A stretch of DNA of 20,716 nt from JACQKA01 sp964462785 (lineage in GTDB: Bacteria > Patescibacteriota > Minisyncoccia > Phycocordibacterales > UBA2100): assembly GCA_964462785.1 (NCBI GenBank), contig CAYWZA010000020.1, forward strand, positions 1 to 20,716, written 5' to 3'. A model generated the notes under the pieces. It saw nothing but the letters and a program-made list of their open reading frames with translations. It made no database searches and was not told the DNA's origin. This document shows, one piece after another, positions 1-7,720 of the stretch (positions are counted from its first letter, which is position 1; each line of letters begins with the position of its first letter). The position numbers and the translations under genes are program-made.

Positions 1-9
1 TATTTCATG

Positions 10-50
10 CACTTTGATTATCTCAAAGTGTTGCACTTACTTGTTGAACT
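10..50. repeat. Edge repeat resembling an insertion-sequence terminal repeat
   Basis: AGTGTTGCACTT at 27-38 is followed after four bases by GTTGAA at 43-48. The same arrangement recurs in reverse orientation at the other edge (20665-20689). An 8-bp hairpin, CACTTTGA (10-17) with TCAAAGTG (23-30), adjoins it. From memory such GTGTTGCACTT motifs resemble ends of IS30-type elements in CPR genomes, but no transposase lies inside the window, so the element body would be outside the left edge. The repeat itself is seen; the IS assignment is inference. Confidence 0.5.
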
Positions 51-116
51 AGCTACACCCAATCCTACGCACGCTCCACCTAGTATGAGTATTTTTATGA
101 ATTGTTCACCCGTCAT
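18..116 (-). pseudogene. 32-codon small membrane-type ORF, probably the 5' remnant of a gene cut by the edge repeat
   Basis: A short minus-strand reading frame begins at an ATG with a strong SD (GGAGG, six bases before the start). It encodes a hydrophobic stretch, MTGEQFIKILILGGACVGLG, and then continues into the edge repeat, where its last codons (KCNTLR) and the TAA stop are supplied. The good ribosome site and the sudden change from a membrane-like start to repeat sequence suggest the front end of a longer small membrane protein truncated by an insertion. It lies about 100 bases downstream of the minor-pilin operon on the same strand and could be its last member. No family is recognised. 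It may equally be an intact peptide gene of 32 aa. Confidence 0.45.
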
Positions 117-213
117 GAGCTTCCTCCAGTTTTTTTATATTTCTCTATTCCACTTTCAGCGTAGCATACATTCCGCCCGCGAAACATGCTCAGTAATCAG
201 GACTGAATCTTGT

Positions 214-1686
214 CTATTGCTCTCGCCAAATAATAAACTTGTAGTCTTCCGAAGCGGCGGGGGTGAACGGCGGAGGATCGAGGGCTAAAAGGCGATCGTA
301 CGTATCGATACGATTTTCATAGCCGGAGCAAAAGATGCCGCCACAATTCCATTTGGTGCCGACGCGCTGATTTGAAATCACGGAGCCGATCGTGGTCAAA
401 GTCGAGCGCTTTACGAAAGGATTCTGCGCATTGGGTACGCCATTTTGCCCCCCCTCTTGATAGAAATTCCTTCCGACATATCCGCTCTGCGCAACGAAAA
501 TGCCGCGCATGGTCATCTCGTCTGGAGAAACCAGCGGAATAATGACCGAGCGCTCGGCAATAGCGGTCAGACCCGACGTGCTGGAATCGGATGCGTACGT
601 AATATTGTCATTCAGAATTATGTCAGGCGTAAATGCCCCAATGTCTGCCGCGACGATAGTGGTTTTGTTTCCGACAATGCCCTCAATCCACACCTTTGCT
701 TCCGCGAAAATGAGCGGGCAATCGGCTGGAATGGAAAACGTGCCGATAAGCGGCTGGCTATTAATAGAGTGATAATCACTCACCCATTGTCCAAGATTAT
801 CAATATGCTTGCTGTTTGCTCCATTCGCACCCATCACACGATACACATCAATGGTATTGTCGGCACGAAACACTATGCGGAACCCGCGCTGATCACTGCC
901 GCCAACATTGGGAAACGAATTTCCCTGCTGCACACCATTCACCTGCACCGTAGTGGGGTTGAGCATGATGCCATCCGTTTGTGCGTACGTCTTTAATTGA
1001 GAAAAATCGGAAGCGATGCCTGCAAAATTAAATGATGCAACGGGAAATTGCCACAGCGCAAAACCTGCGCCGGCTCCCCACACCCCCGGCTTGCTCTCGG
1101 TCGGCGAGCACCCAAACGACGCGTCGCACGTCCATGTCGAGACTGCGCTCGACACGGTAGAATTACTCACCGCATCCATGCGAATACCCCCGTTACTCAA
1201 ATAGGGTCCTGTGATAACTCTATCAGCACCTGCCCACACATTTGCATTGATGATGTTGGAGTATTCAGCAACCGACGGACGCATGTAGCGTGCAAATAGC
1301 GTGCGCGTAAATTGCGTGTCGGCGTCCGATACTCCCTCAGACTCAAGTTCAATGGATTGTATGACGCCACACGCTGTTTTAGGTGTCGCGGTGACAGTCG
1401 CAGTGCCAATCTCTCCCCCCTCGGGATCATCCACTGTATACGTATAGGGGCTCACCAAGCCAACACCAGTTTCCATAATTTGTGGGTTGTGTGCGAGAAA
1501 CCAACGATAATATTCAAGCCCTGCTTCGGCAATATTGAATGCCTGCTCGTGCGCATATTTTGCCCGCCCAACGTTTGCCTGGGTGAGCAAGTAGCTTGCA
1601 AGCGTCGTGACGATCATCGCAAACACCCCCATGAACACCATGACCAACATGACCGTAACTCCCCTTTTGTTCATGCCCATAAGCAT
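214..1686 (-). CDS. PilX-like minor pilin / pilus-assembly protein
   Basis: A 490-aa protein with a type IV pilin-like N-terminus: MNKRG, a hydrophobic helix (about residues 10-35), then the QAFNIAEAGLEYYRWFL stretch (about 48-64) that is a hallmark of PilX-type minor pilins. The position normally occupied by Glu+5 of the mature pilin is Met, as is common in PilX-like proteins. The rest is a large extracellular beta-rich region with no family I recognise, containing a few Cys (for example the CxxxxxC near 186-192 and a pair near the C-terminus) that could form disulfides. It is the third gene of a PilV/PilW/PilX-like operon: its ATG follows the TGA of the preceding gene by one base, implying translational coupling. 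Start alternatives are Met3 or Met5 (1680, 1674); Met5 would give the most pilin-like leader. The role is presumed to be priming or decorating the pilus, anchored in the membrane until assembled. Confidence 0.7.
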   Translation of the reverse strand: MLMGMNKRGVTVMLVMVFMGVFAMIVTTLASYLLTQANVGRAKYAHEQAFNIAEAGLEYYRWFLAHNPQIMETGVGLVSPYTYTVDDPEGGEIGTATVTATPKTACGVIQSIELESEGVSDADTQFTRTLFARYMRPSVAEYSNIINANVWAGADRVITGPYLSNGGIRMDAVSNSTVSSAVSTWTCDASFGCSPTESKPGVWGAGAGFALWQFPVASFNFAGIASDFSQLKTYAQTDGIMLNPTTVQVNGVQQGNSFPNVGGSDQRGFRIVFRADNTIDVYRVMGANGANSKHIDNLGQWVSDYHSINSQPLIGTFSIPADCPLIFAEAKVWIEGIVGNKTTIVAADIGAFTPDIILNDNITYASDSSTSGLTAIAERSVIIPLVSPDEMTMRGIFVAQSGYVGRNFYQEGGQNGVPNAQNPFVKRSTLTTIGSVISNQRVGTKWNCGGIFCSGYENRIDTYDRLLALDPPPFTPAASEDYKFIIWREQ

Positions 1687-1687
1687 A

Positions 1688-2278
1688 TCATCGGAGGTTG
1701 CGCAGGGTGGCGCTGGAACGGAGGGTGAGCTCGTTCGGTAGTTTGCTGGGGCTGACGTTTACCACCGTGTCTACGCGCACAAAGCGGACGTCGGTGATGT
1801 TGTTCATGTCGGTGATTTCTGCGCCCGCACTATCGTAATAGTGAAACGTCGTCACGTTTTGCTCAAGATTCCGGATGAAATACGCCACCGTGGATACTGT
1901 CTCTGCTACCGCGTATGACGGGGGGTTGCCGGTGGGATCGATGACACCGCGTTTTAGCTCGGTGTTTTCCATAAAATAGCGAACGCGCTCCGCAACAGGA
2001 TCCGCATCGATATCGGCATAAAAGGTGAGTGTGTTTGCTGCGATGCTCACCACCGGATACGCGCCTTCGTTTGAAAAAGTCGCTTCGCGTGTGGACGCAA
2101 CGACTCCTTCGATACTACGTCGCGCCTCGGAAACAGCTTGTGCCTGCTCGAGTGTGTATGTGTTGGCGCGATAGAAGGAAAGTATGGAGCCAACGATTGC
2201 CCACATCGCAGCGAGAAACACGCCGATCCATACAAGCATTTCTATAAAAGTCATTCCGTGATTTTTTTTCATGCTCAT
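1688..2278 (-). CDS. PilW-like minor pilin (prepilin)
   Basis: A 196-aa protein starting MSMKKNHG followed by MTFIEMLVWIGVFLAAMWAI. This is a textbook class III prepilin signal: a short basic leader, Gly-1, N-methylatable Met+1 and Glu+5, then a transmembrane/assembly helix. The remaining 160 residues are a small globular domain as in PilW/PilJ-type minor pilins or type II secretion pseudopilins; I cannot tell which from sequence. The start overlaps the stop of the upstream PilV-like gene in an ATGA (4-nt overlap) and it is followed directly by the PilX-like gene, so the three should be made from one mRNA and act together at the pilus tip or in assembly priming. A prepilin peptidase would be needed and is not in this window. 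Confidence 0.8.
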   Translation of the reverse strand: MSMKKNHGMTFIEMLVWIGVFLAAMWAIVGSILSFYRANTYTLEQAQAVSEARRSIEGVVASTREATFSNEGAYPVVSIAANTLTFYADIDADPVAERVRYFMENTELKRGVIDPTGNPPSYAVAETVSTVAYFIRNLEQNVTTFHYYDSAGAEITDMNNITDVRFVRVDTVVNVSPSKLPNELTLRSSATLRNLR

Positions 2279-4035
2279 AGAGGATTGAGAATGACGGAAA
2301 CACGCGACGTGCCGGATACGTTCACATCCGTCGCGCTGTACGCTTGATAGCCCGATGCGGTGACATCAATTGAATACGCATTGCCTGTGCCGACCGTTCC
2401 TGAAGAAAGTCCGGAGTAAAATGCCTGCCCGCAGCCGCTCGAAGTGCTGGTAGTGTCGTAGCTGGAGCTTGCGCGATGGAGACGCACCGTAGCTTGTGCA
2501 ATGAGAGCTCCTGCGGTGTCTCTGACATCAACCAAGAGCGAGTTCGTTGTGTGCGGCGCGAAGTAGAGGAGCGTCGTCATACTTGCTGCAGGTGCAAGCG
2601 CGCGCGCTTGTGGCTCACAACTTTCAGCAATATCGTAATTTATCGCCGCACCATCTACGATAATGTTGTAGGTATCCTCCTCCAGATTTGAAAGTGCAAT
2701 GACGCCAGAACCATTCGTCGTGAGATCCTCGTTGTATTTATAGACAGGTAAGCCGCCACTATCAGTACCGATTGTCTTTACTCCCTGCATTGTAAACGGA
2801 ATATTTGGGAGCGGCTCCGGACCATGCTCGTATTCTATTTCCCACGATGCTATGCCGGGCGTTTGGTCAGGAGCACTGGTGGTGAGCTCGGCATACAGAG
2901 CAAGCATTGGATATGTAGTAGTCGATACACCGGAAAGATCAATTGGGCTCAAGGTGAACCCCGCGATATTTCCCGACAACACAGCGTTTGGCAACGGTTG
3001 CGGGACACCGTTATTCGGATAATAGACATGATAGGTGATGCCCGTTTGCGCCGGTTGCGAATCTGTCCACCGCGCCTCTTTCCAGCGATACAAATACTGC
3101 GGCGCCAAGTATACCGAGCGAACAGAACCGCTTGCCGGAAATGGGTTGTCGCCCGCGAGTTGCAATTCGCCGACATCAACTTCAGTATCGGTGTTTTCCT
3201 CAATTTTATCGTAATTCGTAAACTCGTCATTCCACGCAAGCGTCTCAACGACCTTAAAGCTGCGCACCGTTTTCTGTGCAAGTAGATCAATGCGGAAGGT
3301 GCCGGATGTTGTCTGATTATTTGCAACCGTGAGATGCCCGGGGAGCGGATTGGGATTTTGTGCATCAGCGGTGTACGTCTGGTCCGTACTATAGCCGCTC
3401 TTTGTCACGGTGATCTCATATCCGCTTGCGGCAGGCGCTCCAATAAACGACGTGTATCCATCGGCGTCCGAATATGAAGTCACGTCAACCGCGGGAATGG
3501 TGGTCTGATTCACAATATGCACCTCGGCTCCGGCAATGGGTGCGAGCGAGGCGCTTCTCACTGAAATAGAGAGCGTCCCCCCCGGCACTGCCTGCTCTAC
3601 CCCTGGGGGCGACGCCCGCGATACAAGCGTGAGCGTGTGCGCGCCATTTGCGGTATTCCACGACACGGCGACTTTTACTTCTTTTGAATCTGCGGTGATG
3701 TTGTTGGTGTCAGCACCCGCCAGTCCATCCCCCGCGTCATCAAGATAGCGAATGAGCGTGCGGCGTGTGTACGAAACCCCGTTAAAAGAAACCGTCTCGG
3801 TTTGCGGCACCGTGCCCGCCGGAATACCTCCCACGACCGCCATGTTGTCGTAGGCAAGCGAGCGAATGTATTCCATCTGCTCCTGCGCAAGCGCCGCCGC
3901 ACCAATGCGTGCTTTGTTGTTCGAAACCAATTCAATCGAGAGTTGGAACGCGCCGAAGACACCGACGAATACGAGAAGCATGAGCGCGATACCGACAACT
4001 GTATCGATCAGTGATGCGCCCTTGTTCTTCCACAT
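2275..4035 (-). CDS. PilV-like large minor pilin with carboxypeptidase-regulatory-like (CnaB-type) domains
   Basis: A 586-aa prepilin-like protein. The N-terminus MWKNKG|ASLIDTVVGIALMLL has a basic leader, Gly-1 and a hydrophobic helix, but Asp rather than Glu at +5. The pilin part, including the typical AAALAQEQMEYIRSLAY stretch (about 46-62), ends near residue 145. It is followed by extracellular domains: a carboxypeptidase-regulatory/CnaB-like unit at about 150-230 (G-A-E-V-H-I.. D-A-D-G-Y-T pattern), a middle domain of about 245-395 that I do not recognise, a second CnaB-like unit at about 400-470, and a third at about 490-586. Such stalk domains would make a long surface-exposed, possibly adhesive, minor pilin. 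It is first in the operon, with the PilW- and PilX-like genes downstream. A -10 box ends six bases before the ATG (see promoter), so the mRNA should be leaderless. Confidence 0.72.
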   Translation of the reverse strand: MWKNKGASLIDTVVGIALMLLVFVGVFGAFQLSIELVSNNKARIGAAALAQEQMEYIRSLAYDNMAVVGGIPAGTVPQTETVSFNGVSYTRRTLIRYLDDAGDGLAGADTNNITADSKEVKVAVSWNTANGAHTLTLVSRASPPGVEQAVPGGTLSISVRSASLAPIAGAEVHIVNQTTIPAVDVTSYSDADGYTSFIGAPAASGYEITVTKSGYSTDQTYTADAQNPNPLPGHLTVANNQTTSGTFRIDLLAQKTVRSFKVVETLAWNDEFTNYDKIEENTDTEVDVGELQLAGDNPFPASGSVRSVYLAPQYLYRWKEARWTDSQPAQTGITYHVYYPNNGVPQPLPNAVLSGNIAGFTLSPIDLSGVSTTTYPMLALYAELTTSAPDQTPGIASWEIEYEHGPEPLPNIPFTMQGVKTIGTDSGGLPVYKYNEDLTTNGSGVIALSNLEEDTYNIIVDGAAINYDIAESCEPQARALAPAASMTTLLYFAPHTTNSLLVDVRDTAGALIAQATVRLHRASSSYDTTSTSSGCGQAFYSGLSSGTVGTGNAYSIDVTASGYQAYSATDVNVSGTSRVSVILNPL

Positions 4036-4041
4036 AAAAAC

Positions 4042-4047
4042 ATTGTA
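4042..4047 (-). promoter_or_regulatory. -10 box of leaderless promoter for the minor-pilin operon
   Basis: TACAAT on the minus strand ends exactly six bases before the ATG at 4035, placing the predicted transcription start on the A of the start codon. No SD is present. No good -35 is visible because the region overlaps the upstream terminator hairpin. Confidence 0.6.
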
Positions 4048-4052
4048 GCGCG

Positions 4053-4084
4053 AAAAAACGGCTCGCTTGTAAGCGAGCCGTTTT
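4053..4084 (-). terminator. Rho-independent terminator of the acyltransferase gene
   Basis: A 14-bp perfect stem, AAAACGGCTCGCTT / AAGCGAGCCGTTTT, with a 2-nt nominal loop and a run of six T on the minus strand, lies 10 bases after the stop of the acyltransferase gene. It separates that gene from the minor-pilin operon, whose -10 box begins five bases further on. Confidence 0.85.
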
Positions 4085-4093
4085 GCATTATCT

Positions 4094-5320
4094 TCAGAGC
4101 TTCACGCGGAAGCCCTTGCTGTTGAGCCACGCGGTTGCACTCAATACAACAATCGCAAGCCCGACCGCGCGCGCGAGCGCGTGCCATACATCCGGCTGCG
4201 AGAGTTTCCAATACCAACCACCGAGATCAAAGAGCGGCATCATCGTCGGTACCAACCCGGAAAGCAGGTACGCAAGGAGCACATTTCCTCCCGCCAACGT
4301 AAGCGGTTTCACCATACGCGCCGCGGTCGCATGCACATCCGCAACGCTTATCAAAAACCACAGCGCTGCAGTGCTCGCGCACGCATACAATGCCCATGCT
4401 GGAGTTGCCGCTTCCTTGCTGATGCCATACACATCCTGTAACAGCCAACCGCCGAGCGCGGTCGCTGCAATGAAATTCAGCACTTTGTATTCCTTTCCCT
4501 GTTGCACCAGCATAGCCACCGTGATACCTCCCACCACGATCGCTGCCTGTGTTCCTAGCGCTGCACCGATATTGATATGCTCTGCAATCCACCACCCGCC
4601 AAACATGCCATGCTTCGCAGCGGTAAAAAGCAAGATCAGCAGCGCCATCGCTGCGTACAGGAAAATAGTACCTGAGCGCTGCGTCACGCGTGCGTACGCG
4701 AGATACACGAGCGATCCTACAAAATACGCCCAGCCAATGAGCCCGAGTATCCCCCACCATTTCACGTTGATAGCGAGTGGCGAGAACGAAATGATGCGTT
4801 CACCATGCGGTCCAACAAATGAAACCGCAAGGAATGCCATGAGCGCAAAGCCTGCAAGTCGAATGCACAGCGAGACTGCAAACCAAAATAAGTGCATGTC
4901 CTTAGAGACGCCACGCAACTTCATCTCGCAACAGGCGCATATAGCAGACACGTACATGAGCGTCGCCCACAGTGTTGCCGAATAGCCCATAAGCGCACTG
5001 TCAGCGGGCTTGTTCACCATCAGCACACCGATGGCGAGCAATAGCAGCGTCCGACCTATGACATGCCGCAGAATACTGGCGATTGATTCTCCTCGCTCAA
5101 GGCGACCGCCGAGTGCGAATGGAATAGACATACCAACGATAAACAGAAACGCCGGAAATACGACATCCACAAACGTCATGCCGCTTCCCGTGTGCCGATC
5201 GCTATAGTGCACCATCCAATCGGGCACGATCTTGCCTGCGCCTGCCAGATCATTCACGACAATCATCATGAACATGACAAACCCGCGCAGCGCATCAATG
5301 GAAGTAATGCGTTGATGCAT
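4094..5320 (-). CDS. COG4299/DUF5009-family membrane acyltransferase (NagX/HGSNAT-like)
   Basis: A 408-aa polytopic membrane protein with about ten hydrophobic helices. The N-terminus RITSIDALRGFVMFMMIVVN and the following MTFVDVVFPAFLFIVGMSIPF are the signature of the COG4299 family, related to eukaryotic heparan-alpha-glucosaminide N-acetyltransferase and to bacterial NagX. Family members are thought to move acyl groups across the membrane onto sugars; the substrate here is unknown. Possible targets are cell-surface glycans or glycosylated pili, given its position between pilC and the minor pilins, but that is only context. The start is supported by an AGGAGG SD six bases before the ATG. 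It lies 58 bases after pilC with no terminator between, so it may be co-transcribed with pilC, and it ends in a strong terminator. Confidence 0.8.
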   Translation of the reverse strand: MHQRITSIDALRGFVMFMMIVVNDLAGAGKIVPDWMVHYSDRHTGSGMTFVDVVFPAFLFIVGMSIPFALGGRLERGESIASILRHVIGRTLLLLAIGVLMVNKPADSALMGYSATLWATLMYVSAICACCEMKLRGVSKDMHLFWFAVSLCIRLAGFALMAFLAVSFVGPHGERIISFSPLAINVKWWGILGLIGWAYFVGSLVYLAYARVTQRSGTIFLYAAMALLILLFTAAKHGMFGGWWIAEHINIGAALGTQAAIVVGGITVAMLVQQGKEYKVLNFIAATALGGWLLQDVYGISKEAATPAWALYACASTAALWFLISVADVHATAARMVKPLTLAGGNVLLAYLLSGLVPTMMPLFDLGGWYWKLSQPDVWHALARAVGLAIVVLSATAWLNSKGFRVKL

Positions 5321-5378
5321 CTCAATCCTCCTGTTATCTGCCCGTATCTATACTCCTGAAATGCCTTCGTGTCGATGA

Positions 5379-6596
5379 TTAAATAGCGTCTGACAATTTA
5401 TATATCGGCGAGATCATCGCAAGCGCAAAGAAGCCCACGGCGGCGCCGATCGCGACCATGAGGAAGGGCTCGATGATGGTGGACATGTCTTTTGTCTTAC
5501 GCGAAACCTCCTCTTCATAAAAATTCGCAAGATTTTCGAGCATGCCGGCAAGATCTCCCGTTTCCTCGCCCACCGCAATCATTTCACCCACGAGCGGCGG
5601 GTAGAGATCTTCGTTTGCCATGAATGCTTTTGAAAGCGGCTCACCGCGCTGGATATTTTCCTCGGCATGTTTGAGCACATCCCTGAAGTAGCTGTTTTGC
5701 ACCACTTCGCGTGCGATTGATATCGACGTCACCATAGCAACGCCCGAGGTGAGGAGTGAGGAAATAGTACGCGCAGTGCGTGCAGAATTGAGCTCGCGCA
5801 CGATGTCGCCAATAATCGGTATGTGCAAGAACAGCCAATCGGCAGCGCGCTTTCCTGCACGCGTACGCATACTGATGCCAATTGCCGCAATAAACCCAAC
5901 GACGATTCCAAGCGCCCAGAGGGTGTGGGCGACAAGAAAATCACTGATGAAAATCACTGCTTGCGTGCTCGCCGGCAGTTCAGTGTTGAGCTCTTTAAAG
6001 GTCTGCGAGAGCGTCGGCACGACCTGAATCATCATGAGCGCACCGATGCCGAGAATAGCAACCACAATAATCGCGGGATAAATGAGCGCGCCACGCACTT
6101 TTTTCTTGAGCGAGTACATGCGCTCCATCTGATCCGCGATTGTTTTGAGCGCGCCGGCAAGATTACCGCTCTCCTCTCCCGATTTCACCATTGCCACAAA
6201 AAGCGGTGAGAACACATTGGGGAATTTTGCGAGCGCTTGATTGAATTCCGATCCGCGCCGCACATCATTCGACACTTCAACAAGCACATTCACAAAGCGC
6301 GGGCTCGTCGTCTGTCGCTCAATAACCGCAAGCGCACGAGAAAGCGGCAGTCCTGCTTTGAGCATGGCGGATATAGACTGGGCAAAGGTAATCTTGACCT
6401 GCTCGGGCACCGTCGCGATACGCGCATTCCAATACCGCAAGCTCCACCACGCACTGCCTTCGCCCTCTTGGACTGAAACCACCTTTCCGCCCTCGCGGCG
6501 AATGATTTTGTAGAGCTCAAAACGATCCTGTGCATCAGCCACTCCTTTGTATATCTCCCCTCCCTCGCGTTGCGCGGTGTAGTTGAATCGAACCAT
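5379..6596 (-). CDS. pilC: Type IV pilus inner-membrane platform protein PilC (GspF family)
   Basis: A 405-aa protein of the T2SSF/GspF family: two copies of the GspF domain, about 70-195 (beginning QVKITFAQSISAMLKAGLPL, with the GEESGNL motif) and about 275-400 (with VGEETGDLAGML), and three transmembrane helices near 170-190, 215-240 and at the C-terminus. PilC is the membrane platform that couples the PilB motor to pilin polymerisation. The reading frame is open for 86 codons further upstream, but that part is not family-like; the ATG at 6596 gives MVRFNYTAQ, the usual PilC beginning, and has a -10 box six bases before it. It is divergent from the HD gene and upstream of the acyltransferase. 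Confidence 0.92.
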   Translation of the reverse strand: MVRFNYTAQREGGEIYKGVADAQDRFELYKIIRREGGKVVSVQEGEGSAWWSLRYWNARIATVPEQVKITFAQSISAMLKAGLPLSRALAVIERQTTSPRFVNVLVEVSNDVRRGSEFNQALAKFPNVFSPLFVAMVKSGEESGNLAGALKTIADQMERMYSLKKKVRGALIYPAIIVVAILGIGALMMIQVVPTLSQTFKELNTELPASTQAVIFISDFLVAHTLWALGIVVGFIAAIGISMRTRAGKRAADWLFLHIPIIGDIVRELNSARTARTISSLLTSGVAMVTSISIAREVVQNSYFRDVLKHAEENIQRGEPLSKAFMANEDLYPPLVGEMIAVGEETGDLAGMLENLANFYEEEVSRKTKDMSTIIEPFLMVAIGAAVGFFALAMISPIYKLSDAI

Positions 6597-6602
6597 ATTT
6601 GA

Positions 6603-6608
6603 ATTGTA
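6603..6608 (-). promoter_or_regulatory. -10 box of leaderless promoter for pilC
   Basis: TACAAT on the minus strand ends six bases before the pilC ATG (6596). The predicted start of transcription is the A of the ATG, and there is no SD. The spacing matches the boxes of four other genes in the window. Confidence 0.6.
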
Positions 6609-6689
6609 CCGTGCATTTATCAAACAATTGCCCCGCTCTCCACATTTTGGTAGGTTCGGAATGGGTCTTTGACAACATGAGAGGACGCA

Positions 6690-7277
6690 ATGACACAGCC
6701 GAAATACTATTCGATGGAAGAGCTTGTCGAGATGATTGACGAGCCGAACCGCAAAGCAATAAAAACCTTCATCACCGAATTCCGACAAACCCTTCAAACG
6801 AAACCGGGCTCGACGAATAATCATCAGGCATGGGCTGGTGGCTGGTGGGATCACATCACTGAGGTGATGAATTATGCGGTGCTGTTTTACATTGCAGACC
6901 CGCGCCCTAAGCCATTCTCACTCTCAGATGCGCTGCTTGTGCTTTTTATGCACGACATCGAGAAACCGTGGAAGTACGAGATGCGCGACGGTGAACTGCA
7001 TCACCGCAAAGACATGGGGACAAAGGCAGACCATCAAGCATTCCGTATGGAAATTGCGCGCACGTGGGGCATCAATCTCACTGACATCCATGTCAACGGC
7101 ATCAAATATGCCGAAGGTGAGCTCGATGATTACAGCCCACGCCACCGCGTTTCGTCAGAATTGGCTGGCTTTGCGCACTGCTGTGATCATTACAGTGCGC
7201 GCGTGCGCCACAACTATCCGCTCGAAAAGCACGACCCCTGGAAAGGTGCATTCCGCAAACAAAAAACAAGCGCCTAG
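6690..7277 (+). CDS. HD-domain metal-dependent phosphohydrolase-like protein
   Basis: A 195-aa soluble protein. An HD-type metal site is suggested by His55 (GGWWDHITEV), His88-Asp89 (FMHDIEKPW) and Asp166 (HCCDHYSAR), the H...HD...D order of the HD superfamily. The extra residues His45, Lys92 and the His-rich GELHHRKD segment could line the pocket. HD proteins cleave phosphomonoesters or phosphodiesters (nucleotides, ppGpp, cyclic nucleotides); the substrate cannot be inferred here. The start is set by GAGG five bases before the ATG. It is a single gene on the plus strand between pilC and a small membrane-protein gene, closed by a strong terminator. The family assignment rests on the motif pattern only. 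Confidence 0.6.
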   Translation: MTQPKYYSMEELVEMIDEPNRKAIKTFITEFRQTLQTKPGSTNNHQAWAGGWWDHITEVMNYAVLFYIADPRPKPFSLSDALLVLFMHDIEKPWKYEMRDGELHHRKDMGTKADHQAFRMEIARTWGINLTDIHVNGIKYAEGELDDYSPRHRVSSELAGFAHCCDHYSARVRHNYPLEKHDPWKGAFRKQKTSA

Positions 7278-7304
7278 CACCGTATGCTCAAGGCGACAAT
7301 GAGG

Positions 7305-7334
7305 AAACCGGTCTCATGCATGAGACCGGTTTTT
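7305..7334 (+). terminator. Rho-independent terminator, shared by convergent genes
   Basis: A perfect palindrome of 28 nt (arms AAACCGGTCTCAT and ATGAGACCGGTTT around GC) ends in a T5 run on the plus strand, 28 bases after the HD gene. On the minus strand it directly follows the stop of the small membrane protein, so it may serve both, although the T run there is only three long. Confidence 0.85.
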
Positions 7335-7643
7335 CTATTTGCCTGTGAGGTGCCCGAAAATTATGGACGCTGCGTAGCACAGACCACTCAGCACCGCACA
7401 CGCGAGCGAAAGGCTGAACGCACCGATAGATGCGTACGCACTCATGACGAAAATAGTCATGCGCTTTTCTATATGCTCCGTAATGCACGCATTGTGCGCT
7501 ACCTGCCAAAATTCCATGCCGCTGCACTCGTTGATGGCATACGCGCCAATAAGCGCCATGACTATCAGGAAAGCTACCGATGCAAAAAAAGACTTTTTCG
7601 ACGCTGCAGCAAAGCCGTGCGTAAAACGAGAAAGCATCTCCAT
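7335..7643 (-). CDS. Small two-helix membrane protein, function unknown
   Basis: A 102-aa protein with an amphipathic basic N-terminus (MEMLSRFTHGFAAASKKSFF), a transmembrane helix at about 18-36, a Cys/His-containing loop (NECSGMEF..HNACITEHIEK, about 38-60) and a second helix at about 62-95. The frame is open to a GTG at 7682, but a perfect AGGAGG five bases before the ATG at 7643 decides the start; upstream 'QEEI' residues are simply the SD read as codons. It sits 78 bases after pilB on the same strand and could be a pilus accessory protein, though nothing in the sequence proves this. No family is recognised. Confidence 0.65.
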   Translation of the reverse strand: MEMLSRFTHGFAAASKKSFFASVAFLIVMALIGAYAINECSGMEFWQVAHNACITEHIEKRMTIFVMSAYASIGAFSLSLACAVLSGLCYAASIIFGHLTGK

Positions 7644-7720
7644 GATTTCCTCCTGAGGAGAACTCTGCTCTTCTGTGCTCACTGTATGCGCTCACATACG
7701 AGAGCGCAATACCCCCCCCG

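Noticed and set aside
4083..4985. A 300-codon plus-strand open frame
   Set aside because: It is antisense to the clearly recognisable membrane acyltransferase, has no plausible protein character (Ser/Ala/His-rich) and no SD; it is a shadow of the opposite strand.
6597..6854. 86-codon upstream extension of pilC
   Set aside because: The extension overlaps the divergent HD gene, has no PilC similarity, and the ATG at 6596 has a well-placed -10 box and a typical PilC beginning.
7644..7682. GTG start 13 codons upstream for the small membrane protein
   Set aside because: A perfect AGGAGG lies five bases before the ATG at 7643, inside the putative extension, which makes the extension very unlikely.
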